Source: Acidimicrobiaceae bacterium
Lineage (GTDB): Bacteria > Actinomycetota > Acidimicrobiia > Acidimicrobiales > Ilumatobacteraceae
Direction: 5' to 3'
Assembly (NCBI GenBank): GCA_020637235.1
Contig: JACJWG010000006.1
Span: 62,001-126,000, forward strand
DNA length: 64,000 nt
The notes under the pieces are model-generated. The model had not been told where the DNA came from. It saw only the letters and a program-made list of their open reading frames with translations, and ran no database searches. Positions within the stretch are counted from its first letter, which is position 1. Every line of letters begins with the position of its first letter. Below are positions 8,796-16,541 of the stretch, one piece after another. The translations under genes and the position numbers were made by a program.

Positions 8796-8923
8796 CCGAT
8801 CCGAGTGCCAGCGGTCACCCCGGGTGGCCGGCTGGCACTCGGGTGGCCGGTTGGCACTCGGGTGGCCGGTTGGCACTCGGGTGGCCGGCTGGCACTCGGG
8901 TGGACGGCTGGCACTCGGATCGG
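8796..8923. repeat. Five-copy 19-bp tandem repeat bracketed by a 17-bp inverted repeat
   Basis: Between the nitroreductase start and the ABC exporter stop lie five head-to-tail copies of a 19-bp unit, CGGGTGGCCGGCTGGCACT, at 8821-8839, 8840-8858, 8859-8877, 8878-8896 and 8897-8915, differing at only one or two positions. The block is bracketed by a perfect inverted repeat: CCGATCCGAGTGCCAGC at 8796-8812 and its complement at 8907-8923, so the outer arm can pair with the end of the array. Each unit also contains a self-complementary GGCCGGC-type core. It could act as a strong bidirectional hairpin or be a variable-number repeat. No spacers are present. Confidence 0.85.
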
Positions 8924-8934
8924 CGGGGTCGGCG

Positions 8935-10752
8935 TCAGGCTCGGTAGGCGGCGGCCTGGATGCGGAACAGCGAGGCGTACTGGCCGTCGCGGGCCATCAG
9001 CTCGTCGTGGGTGCCCACCTCGGCCACACGGTTCCCGTCGAGCACCACGATCAGGTCGGCCATCCGCACGGTGGAGAACCGGTGCGACACCAGCACGGTC
9101 ACTCGGCCGGTGCCCTCGTCGCGACGAGCGGCGTCGGCGAACCGTTCGAACAGCGCGTGCTCGGTCTCGGCGTCCAGCGCCGCCGTGGGTTCGTCGAGCA
9201 CCAGCAGCAGCGGGTCGTCGCGCATGAAGCCACGTGCCAGCGCGAGCTTCTGCCACTGGCCGAAGCTCACCTCGGCGCCCTCGTCCCACGTGACACCGAG
9301 CTGGGTGTCGAGACCACGAGCCAGGCGGTCGACCACGTCGTCGGCACCGGCCCGATCGATCGCCGCTTCGGCCGCCGGTCGTTCGTCGACACGGGGCAGG
9401 TGCCCGAGGCCGACCGTTTGCTGAGCGACGAACTCGAAGCGGAAGAAGTCCTGGAACGCGCCGGCGAGACGATCGCGCCACGCCGCCGTGTCGACCTCGG
9501 CCAGATCGACACCGTCGACGGTGATCCGCCCGGTCGTGGGTGCGTACATGCGAGCGAGCAGCTTCACCAGCGTCGACTTGCCCGCGCCGTTCTCGCCCAC
9601 CACGGCCACCACCGCGCCGGCGGGCAGGTGCAGGTCGACGTCGTCGAGCACCAGCCGATCGGTGCCCGGATACGCGAACGACACGCGGTCGAGGCGGATC
9701 CCGTCGACCAGCACCTCCGGGGGCACCGCGCCGCCCGAGCGGGCGCGTTCCGCGGCGTAGTCCTCGAGCCACACGAGCCGGCGCGACGCATCGAGCCAGA
9801 ACCCGCGGAGGAACCCGATCTCCTCCGCGGCGGCGCCGATGTACGACGACAGCCGGATGCCCGCCGCCACCACCAGCACCACCTGGCCCACGCCGCGGTT
9901 CCACACCGAGGCCACGACCACGACGGCGGCCACGTAGCCGGCGCCGAACAACGCCCACACCGCCGCATGCCACAGCGCGGTCGTGGCGCGTGCGGCCGCC
10001 ACCGGGCGATACCAGCGCTCCCACGCCGCCTGCCGCTCGGCGCGGATCCGGTGCTCCGTGCCGGTGACGCGCACCTCCTTGCCCGGCGGCGCACTCGTGC
10101 CCACCACGAACAGGTGACGCGCGAGCCGCGAGTTCGACACGACTGATTCCTCGACGCGTCGCTCGACGGCCGGTCGCCAGGTGGAGGTGACGAACGCCGG
10201 GACGGCGCACAGCAGCAGCAGCGCCAGGGCCGGGTGCACCGACGCGAGCAGCACGCCGGTGATCACCAACCGGAACAGCCATCCCAACGTGCTGAACAGC
10301 GACATGAACATGTGGTCGAGCGCGAACACCTGGTCGCGCAGCATCGCCAGCCGGTCGAGGTGCTCGGGACGCTCGTGGTGCTCGATGGTGGCGACCGACG
10401 CCTGCAACGACGCGACGTGCGACTCCAGCGCGATCGCGATGCGGTCGCGGAAGCGTCGTTGCACTCGCTGCGACAGCACGCTCAGGTACCACGTCGCCGT
10501 GGCGCTGACCGCCAACCCGATCGCCGCCACACCCACCCGACCGTCGCGGCCGTCGACGACGCCGCTCACGAGCAGGCCGAGCCACAGGGCCAGCAGCGCG
10601 TCGGGCAGCATCATCAGCAACGCCAGGCCGAGCGACAGCCCGAGCAGGCGGGGTTCGGCTCGGGCGCCGAGCCGGAACGTGCGCCACAGCGACGTCATCG
10701 CGCCCGGCAGGTCGTCACCCGGCGGCGCTGCGTGCGGATCAGAGGTGCTCAC
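8935..10752 (-). CDS. ABC exporter half-transporter (permease-ATPase fusion), second subunit
   Basis: A 605-residue half-transporter with an N-terminal six-helix transmembrane domain (hydrophobic stretches from about residue 35 to 320) and a C-terminal ATPase. Walker A is VVGENGAGKSTL near residue 390, and Walker B is LLLVLDEPTAALD. The signature reads VSFGQ instead of LSGGQ, so one of the two composite ATP sites in the expected heterodimer with the gene at 10739 would be degenerate, as in many heterodimeric exporters. The GTG start at 10752 lies 14 bp inside the upstream partner gene, so the two are translationally coupled. The cargo is unknown; peptides, lipids and drugs are all typical for this class. 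Confidence 0.88.
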   Translation of the reverse strand: MSTSDPHAAPPGDDLPGAMTSLWRTFRLGARAEPRLLGLSLGLALLMMLPDALLALWLGLLVSGVVDGRDGRVGVAAIGLAVSATATWYLSVLSQRVQRRFRDRIAIALESHVASLQASVATIEHHERPEHLDRLAMLRDQVFALDHMFMSLFSTLGWLFRLVITGVLLASVHPALALLLLCAVPAFVTSTWRPAVERRVEESVVSNSRLARHLFVVGTSAPPGKEVRVTGTEHRIRAERQAAWERWYRPVAAARATTALWHAAVWALFGAGYVAAVVVVASVWNRGVGQVVLVVAAGIRLSSYIGAAAEEIGFLRGFWLDASRRLVWLEDYAAERARSGGAVPPEVLVDGIRLDRVSFAYPGTDRLVLDDVDLHLPAGAVVAVVGENGAGKSTLVKLLARMYAPTTGRITVDGVDLAEVDTAAWRDRLAGAFQDFFRFEFVAQQTVGLGHLPRVDERPAAEAAIDRAGADDVVDRLARGLDTQLGVTWDEGAEVSFGQWQKLALARGFMRDDPLLLVLDEPTAALDAETEHALFERFADAARRDEGTGRVTVLVSHRFSTVRMADLIVVLDGNRVAEVGTHDELMARDGQYASLFRIQAAAYRA

Positions 10753-12577
10753 GGACCACCTCCCGACCGTCCTCGTCGTACTCGGGCGATGCCGAGTCGC
10801 CGTCCGCGAACCGGGATGCCTGCAGGTCGAACATCGACCGGTACCTCCCGCCCGTCGCCATCAGTTCGTCGTGCGTGCCGAGCTCGACCACACGACCGTG
10901 CTCGACGACGCAGATGCGGTCGGCGAGCCGCACGGTGGAGAACCGGTGCGAGATCAGCACCACGGTGGCGTCGCGGGCCGCCGACAACACGCGGTCGAAG
11001 ATCTCGGCCTCGCCCCGCACGTCGAGCTGTGCCGTGGGCTCGTCGAGCAGCAGCAGACCGGCGCCGGTCTTCACCGCGCACAGCGCTCGTGCGAGGGCGA
11101 TGCGCTGCCACTGGCCGCCCGACAGGTCGGTGCCGTCCGGATAGCCCTTCGACAACACCGTGTCGAGATCGCCCCCGGCGAGATGGCTCGCACCCGCCTC
11201 CGCGAGTGCCTCGCGGATCACGGTGTCGTCGGCACCGTCGGGCGCGACGTTGTCGCGCAACGACAACTCGAAGCGGACGAAGTCCTGGAACACCGCCGTC
11301 ACGTGACGGCGCCATCGTCGGGGATCGAGGTCGGTCAGCGGCACGCCGTCGACCTCGATCGTGCCCGACACCGGGTCGTACAGGCGGCACAACAGCTTCG
11401 CGAGGGTGGTCTTGCCGGCGCCGTTCACCCCCACGATCGCGATCGAGGATCCCGCTGGCACGTGCAGATCGATGCCGTCGAGCACCCGCCGACCCTCGTC
11501 GTACGCGAAGGCGACGTCGCGGAACCGGAGCTCGACCGCACCGGGCTCACGGTCGAGGCCACGCCCCGGTGCGAGCGCGCCGGCCGGACCGACCGCGGCT
11601 TCGAGCCGCTCGAGCGCCATCACGGGCGACGCCGCACCGTCGAGTGCCCAGCTGAGCCCGCCGAAGGCGAGTGCCGACACGCCGATCGCCGCTTGCACGA
11701 ACACCACCACGGCACCGGTCGAGCGGTCGCCGTCGACCGCCTGCTGGGCGATGAGCCAGAACACGGCGACGTTCGCCGTCGACACGATGGCGAGTGCGCC
11801 GAGCACCGACTTCTCACGGAGCCGCGTGGCCTGGAACTGCAGGTCGTACAAGGTGGTGCGTGCGCCGACGAAGCGCTCGATCACCCATCCGGCGAGTCCG
11901 AACAGACGCAGCTCCTTCGCCGGCGCGGCATCGACCGCCAGTCGGTAGGCGTAGTCGGCGTGGCGTTGCGCCCGCCGCACCTCGTCGGTGTTGCGGTCGC
12001 GCCACACCGCGCTCTCGCGGAGCAGCCAATGCGTCGAGCCCCAGGCGCCGAGCATCACGAAAGGGGCCCACCAGGCGAAGCCGAACAGCAGTGTCGAGGC
12101 GGCGATCCCGACCACCACCTGGACGAGGCCGTTGGCCAGGAAGTCCATCGACACCGACAGCGGCGGACCCATCATGCCGAGGTCGAAGTCGCGCGCCATC
12201 GTGAGGTCGGCGGTCAGCTCGGGCCGTTCGAGATGACCGAGGCCGTCCGGCTCCAGGGAGGCCACCAACAGCCGGTCGTACAGGTGGTTCGCCATCCGGT
12301 CGCCGAGCCCCGCGCTCACCAGTTGGTGCAGCGGATGCAACACCATCGACAGGGTGAACATCGTGCCCGTCAGCGCGAGCGGTCCGGCGAGGGGGTCACC
12401 GTCCTCGATGGATGCCACCAGCCAGCCGAAGCCCACCGACACGACCGCCGGCACGATGCCCCGTGTGACCACGAGCACCCACCAGGCGAGGTTCCTGGCC
12501 GGCGCGGCCCGGTGCAGGGCCGTGAAGAAGCGCCATTCCTGGCGCGATCGCAACCGCTCCACCATGTGGTCGACCAT
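10739..12577 (-). CDS. ABC exporter half-transporter (permease-ATPase fusion), first subunit
   Basis: A 612-residue half-transporter with a transmembrane domain over roughly the first 320 residues and an ATPase domain containing Walker A (IVGVNGAGKTTLAKLL), a canonical signature LSGGQWQRIALARAL and Walker B (LLLLDEPTAQLD). Together with the overlapping downstream gene it should form a heterodimeric exporter in the cytoplasmic membrane. The ATG at 12577 is preceded on the minus strand by a strong AGGAGGG ribosome-binding site about 5 bases upstream, which fixes the start. It is divergent from the importer operon at 12813 across a 235-bp gap. Nothing in the sequence identifies the exported compound. 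Confidence 0.88.
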   Translation of the reverse strand: MVDHMVERLRSRQEWRFFTALHRAAPARNLAWWVLVVTRGIVPAVVSVGFGWLVASIEDGDPLAGPLALTGTMFTLSMVLHPLHQLVSAGLGDRMANHLYDRLLVASLEPDGLGHLERPELTADLTMARDFDLGMMGPPLSVSMDFLANGLVQVVVGIAASTLLFGFAWWAPFVMLGAWGSTHWLLRESAVWRDRNTDEVRRAQRHADYAYRLAVDAAPAKELRLFGLAGWVIERFVGARTTLYDLQFQATRLREKSVLGALAIVSTANVAVFWLIAQQAVDGDRSTGAVVVFVQAAIGVSALAFGGLSWALDGAASPVMALERLEAAVGPAGALAPGRGLDREPGAVELRFRDVAFAYDEGRRVLDGIDLHVPAGSSIAIVGVNGAGKTTLAKLLCRLYDPVSGTIEVDGVPLTDLDPRRWRRHVTAVFQDFVRFELSLRDNVAPDGADDTVIREALAEAGASHLAGGDLDTVLSKGYPDGTDLSGGQWQRIALARALCAVKTGAGLLLLDEPTAQLDVRGEAEIFDRVLSAARDATVVLISHRFSTVRLADRICVVEHGRVVELGTHDELMATGGRYRSMFDLQASRFADGDSASPEYDEDGREVVREHL

Positions 12578-12602
12578 ATTCCCTCCTGTGTCGCGTCGCC
12601 GT

Positions 12603-12628
12603 CGGCATTCGTCGCCGGCATTCGTCGC
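12603..12628. repeat. 13-bp direct repeat in divergent promoter region
   Basis: Two adjacent exact copies of CGGCATTCGTCGC (12603-12615 and 12616-12628) lie in the gap between the divergent exporter and importer operons, with a weaker third version just downstream. They could be a regulator-binding site or simple duplication. Confidence 0.5.
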
Positions 12629-12732
12629 CGGAGCGGGGAAATCTCCGTCGCAATTCGTCCGCGAGCAGGTGCGGGATCGTTGCGTCGATGTGTATTCCTG
12701 GTGCGATCGTTCTGGTTTCGAACCGCCATCTG

Positions 12733-12761
12733 TTGATTCGCCGTGCGTCGCTCACTAAGTT
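12733..12761 (+). promoter_or_regulatory. Candidate promoter for the importer operon
   Basis: TTGATT (12733-12738) and TAAGTT (12756-12761) are separated by exactly 17 bp and lie about 50 bp before the ATG at 12813. Both hexamers match the consensus only partly, so this is a weak prediction. Confidence 0.3.
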
Positions 12762-12812
12762 GCGCCACCGCGACGCCATCCATGGCGCGCGTTCATTCCT
12801 AGGGGGAACACC

Positions 12813-14483
12813 ATGGAAGACGTGGGGACCGAGACCTCGACTGGTCTCATCGAGACACAGTTGGCGACCCCGCTGACGCGTCGTGACTTCGCTCGCCGCG
12901 CTGCGATCGCCGGTCTCGCCGTACCGACCATCGGCGGCTTCCTCGCCGCCTGCGGTGGCGACGACGAAGACGCCGACGACGATGGTGGCTCCAGCGGCAC
13001 CGACGCCGGTACCGACACCACGGCGGCGGGCGGCGGCAGCGAGGGCGGCACCATCCGCGTCGCCACGCAGAAGCCGGCCGGCGCGCTCGATCCGGTGGCG
13101 ATGCAGGACCTCGGCTCGTACGGCATGCTGGTGCAGAGCTTCGAGTTCCTCACCACCCTCGGCGACGACGACATCGCCCCCGGCCTGGCCACGGAATGGT
13201 CGCCCAACGAGGACGGCTCGGTGTGGACGTTCAAGCTCCGTCCCGGCGTCACGTGGCAGAGCGGTGGCGACTTCACCAGCGCCGACGTCGCCGCCACCAT
13301 GGATCGCCTCGTCGAGGCCGGCAACTCGGCGTTGAAGGGCGTCATCGAGACCGGGGCGGTCGACACCACCGATCCGCTCACCGCGGTGTTCACGCTCGCC
13401 GCGCCGAACGGCAACTTCCCGTACCTCGTCTCGGTGTTCAACGCCCAGGCCGTCATCACGAAGGCCGACTGGACCTCGGGCACCACTCTCGACGCGAAGC
13501 CCGACGGTACGGGGCCGTGGAAGCTCGAGAGCTACGACCCCAACACCGGCGCCCGCTTCGTGAAAAGCGACACCTACGACGGCACCCCGCCGAAGCTCGA
13601 CGCCGTGGAGTTCCAGTTCTTCACCGATCTCGGCACGCAGGTCACAGCGGTGCAGGGTGGGGCGGTCGACGTCATCACCCAGTTCCAGGTGATCGGTGGC
13701 GACGCGCTGTTCAACGACCCGAACTTCAACGTGCTCGGCTTCCGCGCCGCCACCCACCGCCAGATCTGGATGCGCGTCGACGAGGGCGCGTTCGCCGACA
13801 AGGCGGTCCGCCAGGCGGTCGCACTCGCGGTCGACCGCGACGCCCTCGTGGAGACCCTGTTCCGCGGACAGGCCGAGGTGGGCAACGACCACGTGATCGC
13901 GCCGATCTACCCGTACTTCGACTCGTCGGTGCCGCAGCGCACGCGCGACGTCGAGGCCGCGAAGGAACTGCTCGGCGGCGAGACCCTCGACGTCGTGCTG
14001 CACGCCGGCGACCTGCAGGAGATCCCGCAGCTCGCCGAGCTGTTGCAGGTGCAGCTGAAGGAGGCCGGCATCAACGTCGAGATCGCGCTCGAGAGCCTCG
14101 ACACGTTCTACGGCGCCCAGTGGTGCCCGGCCGAGCCGGCCGAGCCGCCGTGCTCGGGGGCGGCCGAGTTCGGCATCGTCGACTACGGCCACCGCTCCAC
14201 GCCCGACGTGTACCTGAACGCCGCGCTCTCCACCAACGGCATCTGGAACTCGTCGCAGTACGCGTCGGACGACTTCATGGCGGCCTTCACCGAGTTCCAG
14301 GCGGCGATCGGCGTCGACGCCCAGAAGGCGGCCTGCACGAAGATCCAGACGATCCTCAACGAGGACGTCCCGGTGTGCCTGCCCTACTGGTACAACTACA
14401 TCTCGGGTCACACCAAGGCGTTCACCGGCGTGCGCGTGAGTGCCCTCGGCCAGGTCTTCCTCGACCAGGCCTCGGCCGTCTGA
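12813..14483 (+). CDS. ABC transporter substrate-binding protein, family 5 (peptide/opine type), Tat lipoprotein
   Basis: A 556-residue extracytoplasmic solute-binding protein of the DppA/OppA family. The N terminus has a twin-arginine motif (TRRDFARR, residues about 22-29), a short hydrophobic stretch and a lipobox LAAC, so it is probably exported folded by Tat and lipid-anchored. An acidic/Gly linker follows, then the family-5 fold with blocks such as LATEWSPNEDGSVWTFKLRPGV. Family-5 proteins bind peptides, nickel chelates, opines, sugars or betaine-like compounds. Being first in an operon that ends in an MttB methyltransferase and an OYE-type demethylase suggests a methylated amine or opine-like ligand, which is inference. 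A GC-rich hairpin follows the stop. Confidence 0.88.
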   Translation: MEDVGTETSTGLIETQLATPLTRRDFARRAAIAGLAVPTIGGFLAACGGDDEDADDDGGSSGTDAGTDTTAAGGGSEGGTIRVATQKPAGALDPVAMQDLGSYGMLVQSFEFLTTLGDDDIAPGLATEWSPNEDGSVWTFKLRPGVTWQSGGDFTSADVAATMDRLVEAGNSALKGVIETGAVDTTDPLTAVFTLAAPNGNFPYLVSVFNAQAVITKADWTSGTTLDAKPDGTGPWKLESYDPNTGARFVKSDTYDGTPPKLDAVEFQFFTDLGTQVTAVQGGAVDVITQFQVIGGDALFNDPNFNVLGFRAATHRQIWMRVDEGAFADKAVRQAVALAVDRDALVETLFRGQAEVGNDHVIAPIYPYFDSSVPQRTRDVEAAKELLGGETLDVVLHAGDLQEIPQLAELLQVQLKEAGINVEIALESLDTFYGAQWCPAEPAEPPCSGAAEFGIVDYGHRSTPDVYLNAALSTNGIWNSSQYASDDFMAAFTEFQAAIGVDAQKAACTKIQTILNEDVPVCLPYWYNYISGHTKAFTGVRVSALGQVFLDQASAV

Positions 14484-14505
14484 TCCCCGACGACGTTCCT
14501 GACGT

Positions 14506-14533
14506 GGGGCGGGCTGCCACGGCGGCCCGCCCC
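14506..14533 (+). terminator. GC-rich hairpin between binding protein and permease genes
   Basis: A perfect 9-bp stem, GGGGCGGGC (14506-14514) with GCCCGCCCC (14525-14533), encloses a 10-nt loop, 22 bp after the binding-protein stop. There is no U-tract. Such a structure commonly acts as a partial terminator or 3' stabiliser that keeps binding-protein mRNA more abundant than permease mRNA. Confidence 0.5.
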
Positions 14534-14592
14534 TCGTCGTACCCGCACTACGCTGCCGACATCTCGGCGTCCGACCTGGGGGGTCCGACCAG

Positions 14593-15546
14593 GTGCTTCC
14601 GTACATCCTCCGCCGGCTGGTGCTGGCGCTCGTCACGCTGTGGCTGCTGGCGACGATCGTGTTCCTCGTCGCCAACGTGTTGCCGAACGACGTCGGCCGC
14701 ACGATCCTCGGGCCCTTCGCTCCGCAGGAGACCGTCGACGCGTTGAATGCCGAACTCGGCACCGACGACCCGATGCTGGCCCAGTACGGCCGCCAGATGA
14801 AGGCGCTCGTCACCTTCGACTACGGCGACTCGTACCAGAGCAAGCGACCCGTGTGGGGCATCCTCAGCGGCCCGCTGTGGCGTTCGGCCAAGCTGGCGTT
14901 CTACGCACTGGTGATGACCGTGCCGATCGCCGTCGCCGCCGGCATGTTCGCCGCTCGCAAGCGCGACCGGCTGAGCGATCGCACCATCGTGCTCGCCGGC
15001 CTGGCGTCGTCGTCGATCCCCGAGTTCGTCACCGGCTCGATCCTGGCCGTCGTGTTCGGTGTCGCGTTCGGATGGTTCCCGGTGCTCGCGAGCTTCCCAC
15101 CCGGCACATCCGTCGTGTCGCAGCTGCGCTTTCTGTTCCTGCCGGCGCTCTCGATGTCGGTGGTGTACTTCGGCTACATCGCGCGCATGATGCGGGCGAG
15201 CACCATCCGTGCGCTCGAGGCCGACTACACCCGCACGGCGGTGATGAAGGGGCTGAGCCAGAGCCAGGTGATGCGCACGCACGTGCTCCGCAACGCGATG
15301 GGCCCCACCATCTCCGTGATCTCGGTGCAGGTGGGCTACCTGTTCGGCGGGATCATCGGCGTCGAGAAGGTCTTCAACTACAACGGCCTCGGCCAGACGG
15401 TGCTGATCGCCGCGAAGGCCAAGGACCTGCCGTTGCTGCAGGCGTCGGTCGTGATCATCGGCATCGTCTACATGCTGAGCACCCTGCTCGCCGACATCGT
15501 CATCGCCTGGTTGAACCCCCGGGCCCGTCTCGAACTGGGGTCGTGA
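14593..15546 (+). CDS. ABC transporter permease, DppB/OppB type
   Basis: A 317-residue inner-membrane permease. It starts with the characteristic MLPYILRRLVLALVTLWLLATIVFL helix of DppB-type proteins, given here across the first 25 residues, has a periplasmic loop, and then a MetI-like domain with the coupling (EAA) loop around ALEADYTRTAVMKGL near residue 215, which docks to the ATPase. GTG 14593 is the only start compatible with the conserved N-terminal helix. The TGA overlaps the ATG of the partner permease by 1 bp. It should form the translocation pore with the product of 15546 for the substrate delivered by the lipoprotein at 12813. Confidence 0.88.
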   Translation: MLPYILRRLVLALVTLWLLATIVFLVANVLPNDVGRTILGPFAPQETVDALNAELGTDDPMLAQYGRQMKALVTFDYGDSYQSKRPVWGILSGPLWRSAKLAFYALVMTVPIAVAAGMFAARKRDRLSDRTIVLAGLASSSIPEFVTGSILAVVFGVAFGWFPVLASFPPGTSVVSQLRFLFLPALSMSVVYFGYIARMMRASTIRALEADYTRTAVMKGLSQSQVMRTHVLRNAMGPTISVISVQVGYLFGGIIGVEKVFNYNGLGQTVLIAAKAKDLPLLQASVVIIGIVYMLSTLLADIVIAWLNPRARLELGS

Positions 15547-16541
15547 TGGACGAAGAACTCGTGTCGACACCGGGGAGCGACCAGGTGGTCGACCTGTCGC
15601 GGTCCGGACCGGTGACGATGCAGATGACCGTGCTGCAACAGGCCGCCGTCGAGCGCAAGCAGGCGCGTCGCGAACGCTGGCAGCTGCTCCGCCGCCGCCC
15701 GGGCTTCCTCATCGGCGCGGGGATCTCGCTGTTCTGGGTGGTCTGCGCGGTGCTGTACGACCGGATCACCCCGTTCGACCCCTTCGACGACCTGTCGACG
15801 CCGCTCGCCCGACCGGGGGGCGAGCACTGGTTCGGCACCGACCAGATCGGCCGCGACGTACTGTCGCGCGTGATGGCGGGCTCGCGCGACGTGCTCGTGA
15901 TCGCCCCGATCTCGGCGGTCATCAGCGTGGTCACCGGCACCCTGCTCGGACTCGTCATGGGCTACTACCGGGGGCTGGTCGACGACGTGCTCAGCCGGAT
16001 CGTCGAGGCGTTCCTCGCCCTGCCCGTGGTGCTCGTCGGCCTGCTCGCCCTGGTGACGTTCGGCTCGAGCGAACCCGAGAACGGCTTCCTCCGCTGGACG
16101 CTCAAGATCCTCACCCTCGGCGCGAGCGAACCCGTGGTGGTGATCGTGGTCGCGGTGCTGTTCACCCCGATCGTGGCCCGCACCGTGCGCGCCGCCGTCA
16201 TGGCCGAACGCGACCTCGACTACGTGACGTCGGCCCGGCTGCGCGGCGAGACCAACCTGTTCATCATGACCCGGGAGATCCTGCCGAACATCGTCGGCCC
16301 GATCGTGGTGGAGCTCACCGTGCGCATCGGCTACGCGATCTTCACCGTCGCCACCTTGTCGTTCCTGGGTGTCGGGGTGCAGCCGCCCTCACCCGACTGG
16401 GGACTCATCATCTCCGACCACTACAGCCTGATGAACGGCGGCATCTGGTGGCCCACACTGTTCCCGGCGCTCGCGATCGCCAGCCTGGTGATCGCCGTCA
16501 ATCTGATCGCCGACTCGATCCAGGCGGTGAACGACCGATGA
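15546..16541 (+). CDS. ABC transporter permease, DppC/OppC type
   Basis: A 331-residue permease with a cytoplasmic N-terminal tail of about 60 residues, a first helix (FLIGAGISLFWVVCAVLY) and the typical periplasmic motif HWFGTDQIGRDVLSRVMAGS seen in OppC/DppC proteins. The MetI-type domain follows, with its coupling loop near RLRGETNLFIMTREILPN. It pairs with the upstream DppB-type permease. ATG 15546 overlaps the upstream stop by one base, and its own stop overlaps the ATPase gene by 4 bp, showing tight translational coupling across the importer operon. Confidence 0.88.
   Translation: MDEELVSTPGSDQVVDLSRSGPVTMQMTVLQQAAVERKQARRERWQLLRRRPGFLIGAGISLFWVVCAVLYDRITPFDPFDDLSTPLARPGGEHWFGTDQIGRDVLSRVMAGSRDVLVIAPISAVISVVTGTLLGLVMGYYRGLVDDVLSRIVEAFLALPVVLVGLLALVTFGSSEPENGFLRWTLKILTLGASEPVVVIVVAVLFTPIVARTVRAAVMAERDLDYVTSARLRGETNLFIMTREILPNIVGPIVVELTVRIGYAIFTVATLSFLGVGVQPPSPDWGLIISDHYSLMNGGIWWPTLFPALAIASLVIAVNLIADSIQAVNDR

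Noticed and set aside
8821..8915. CRISPR array
   Set aside because: The 19-bp units are directly adjacent with no unique spacers, and no cas genes occur in the window.
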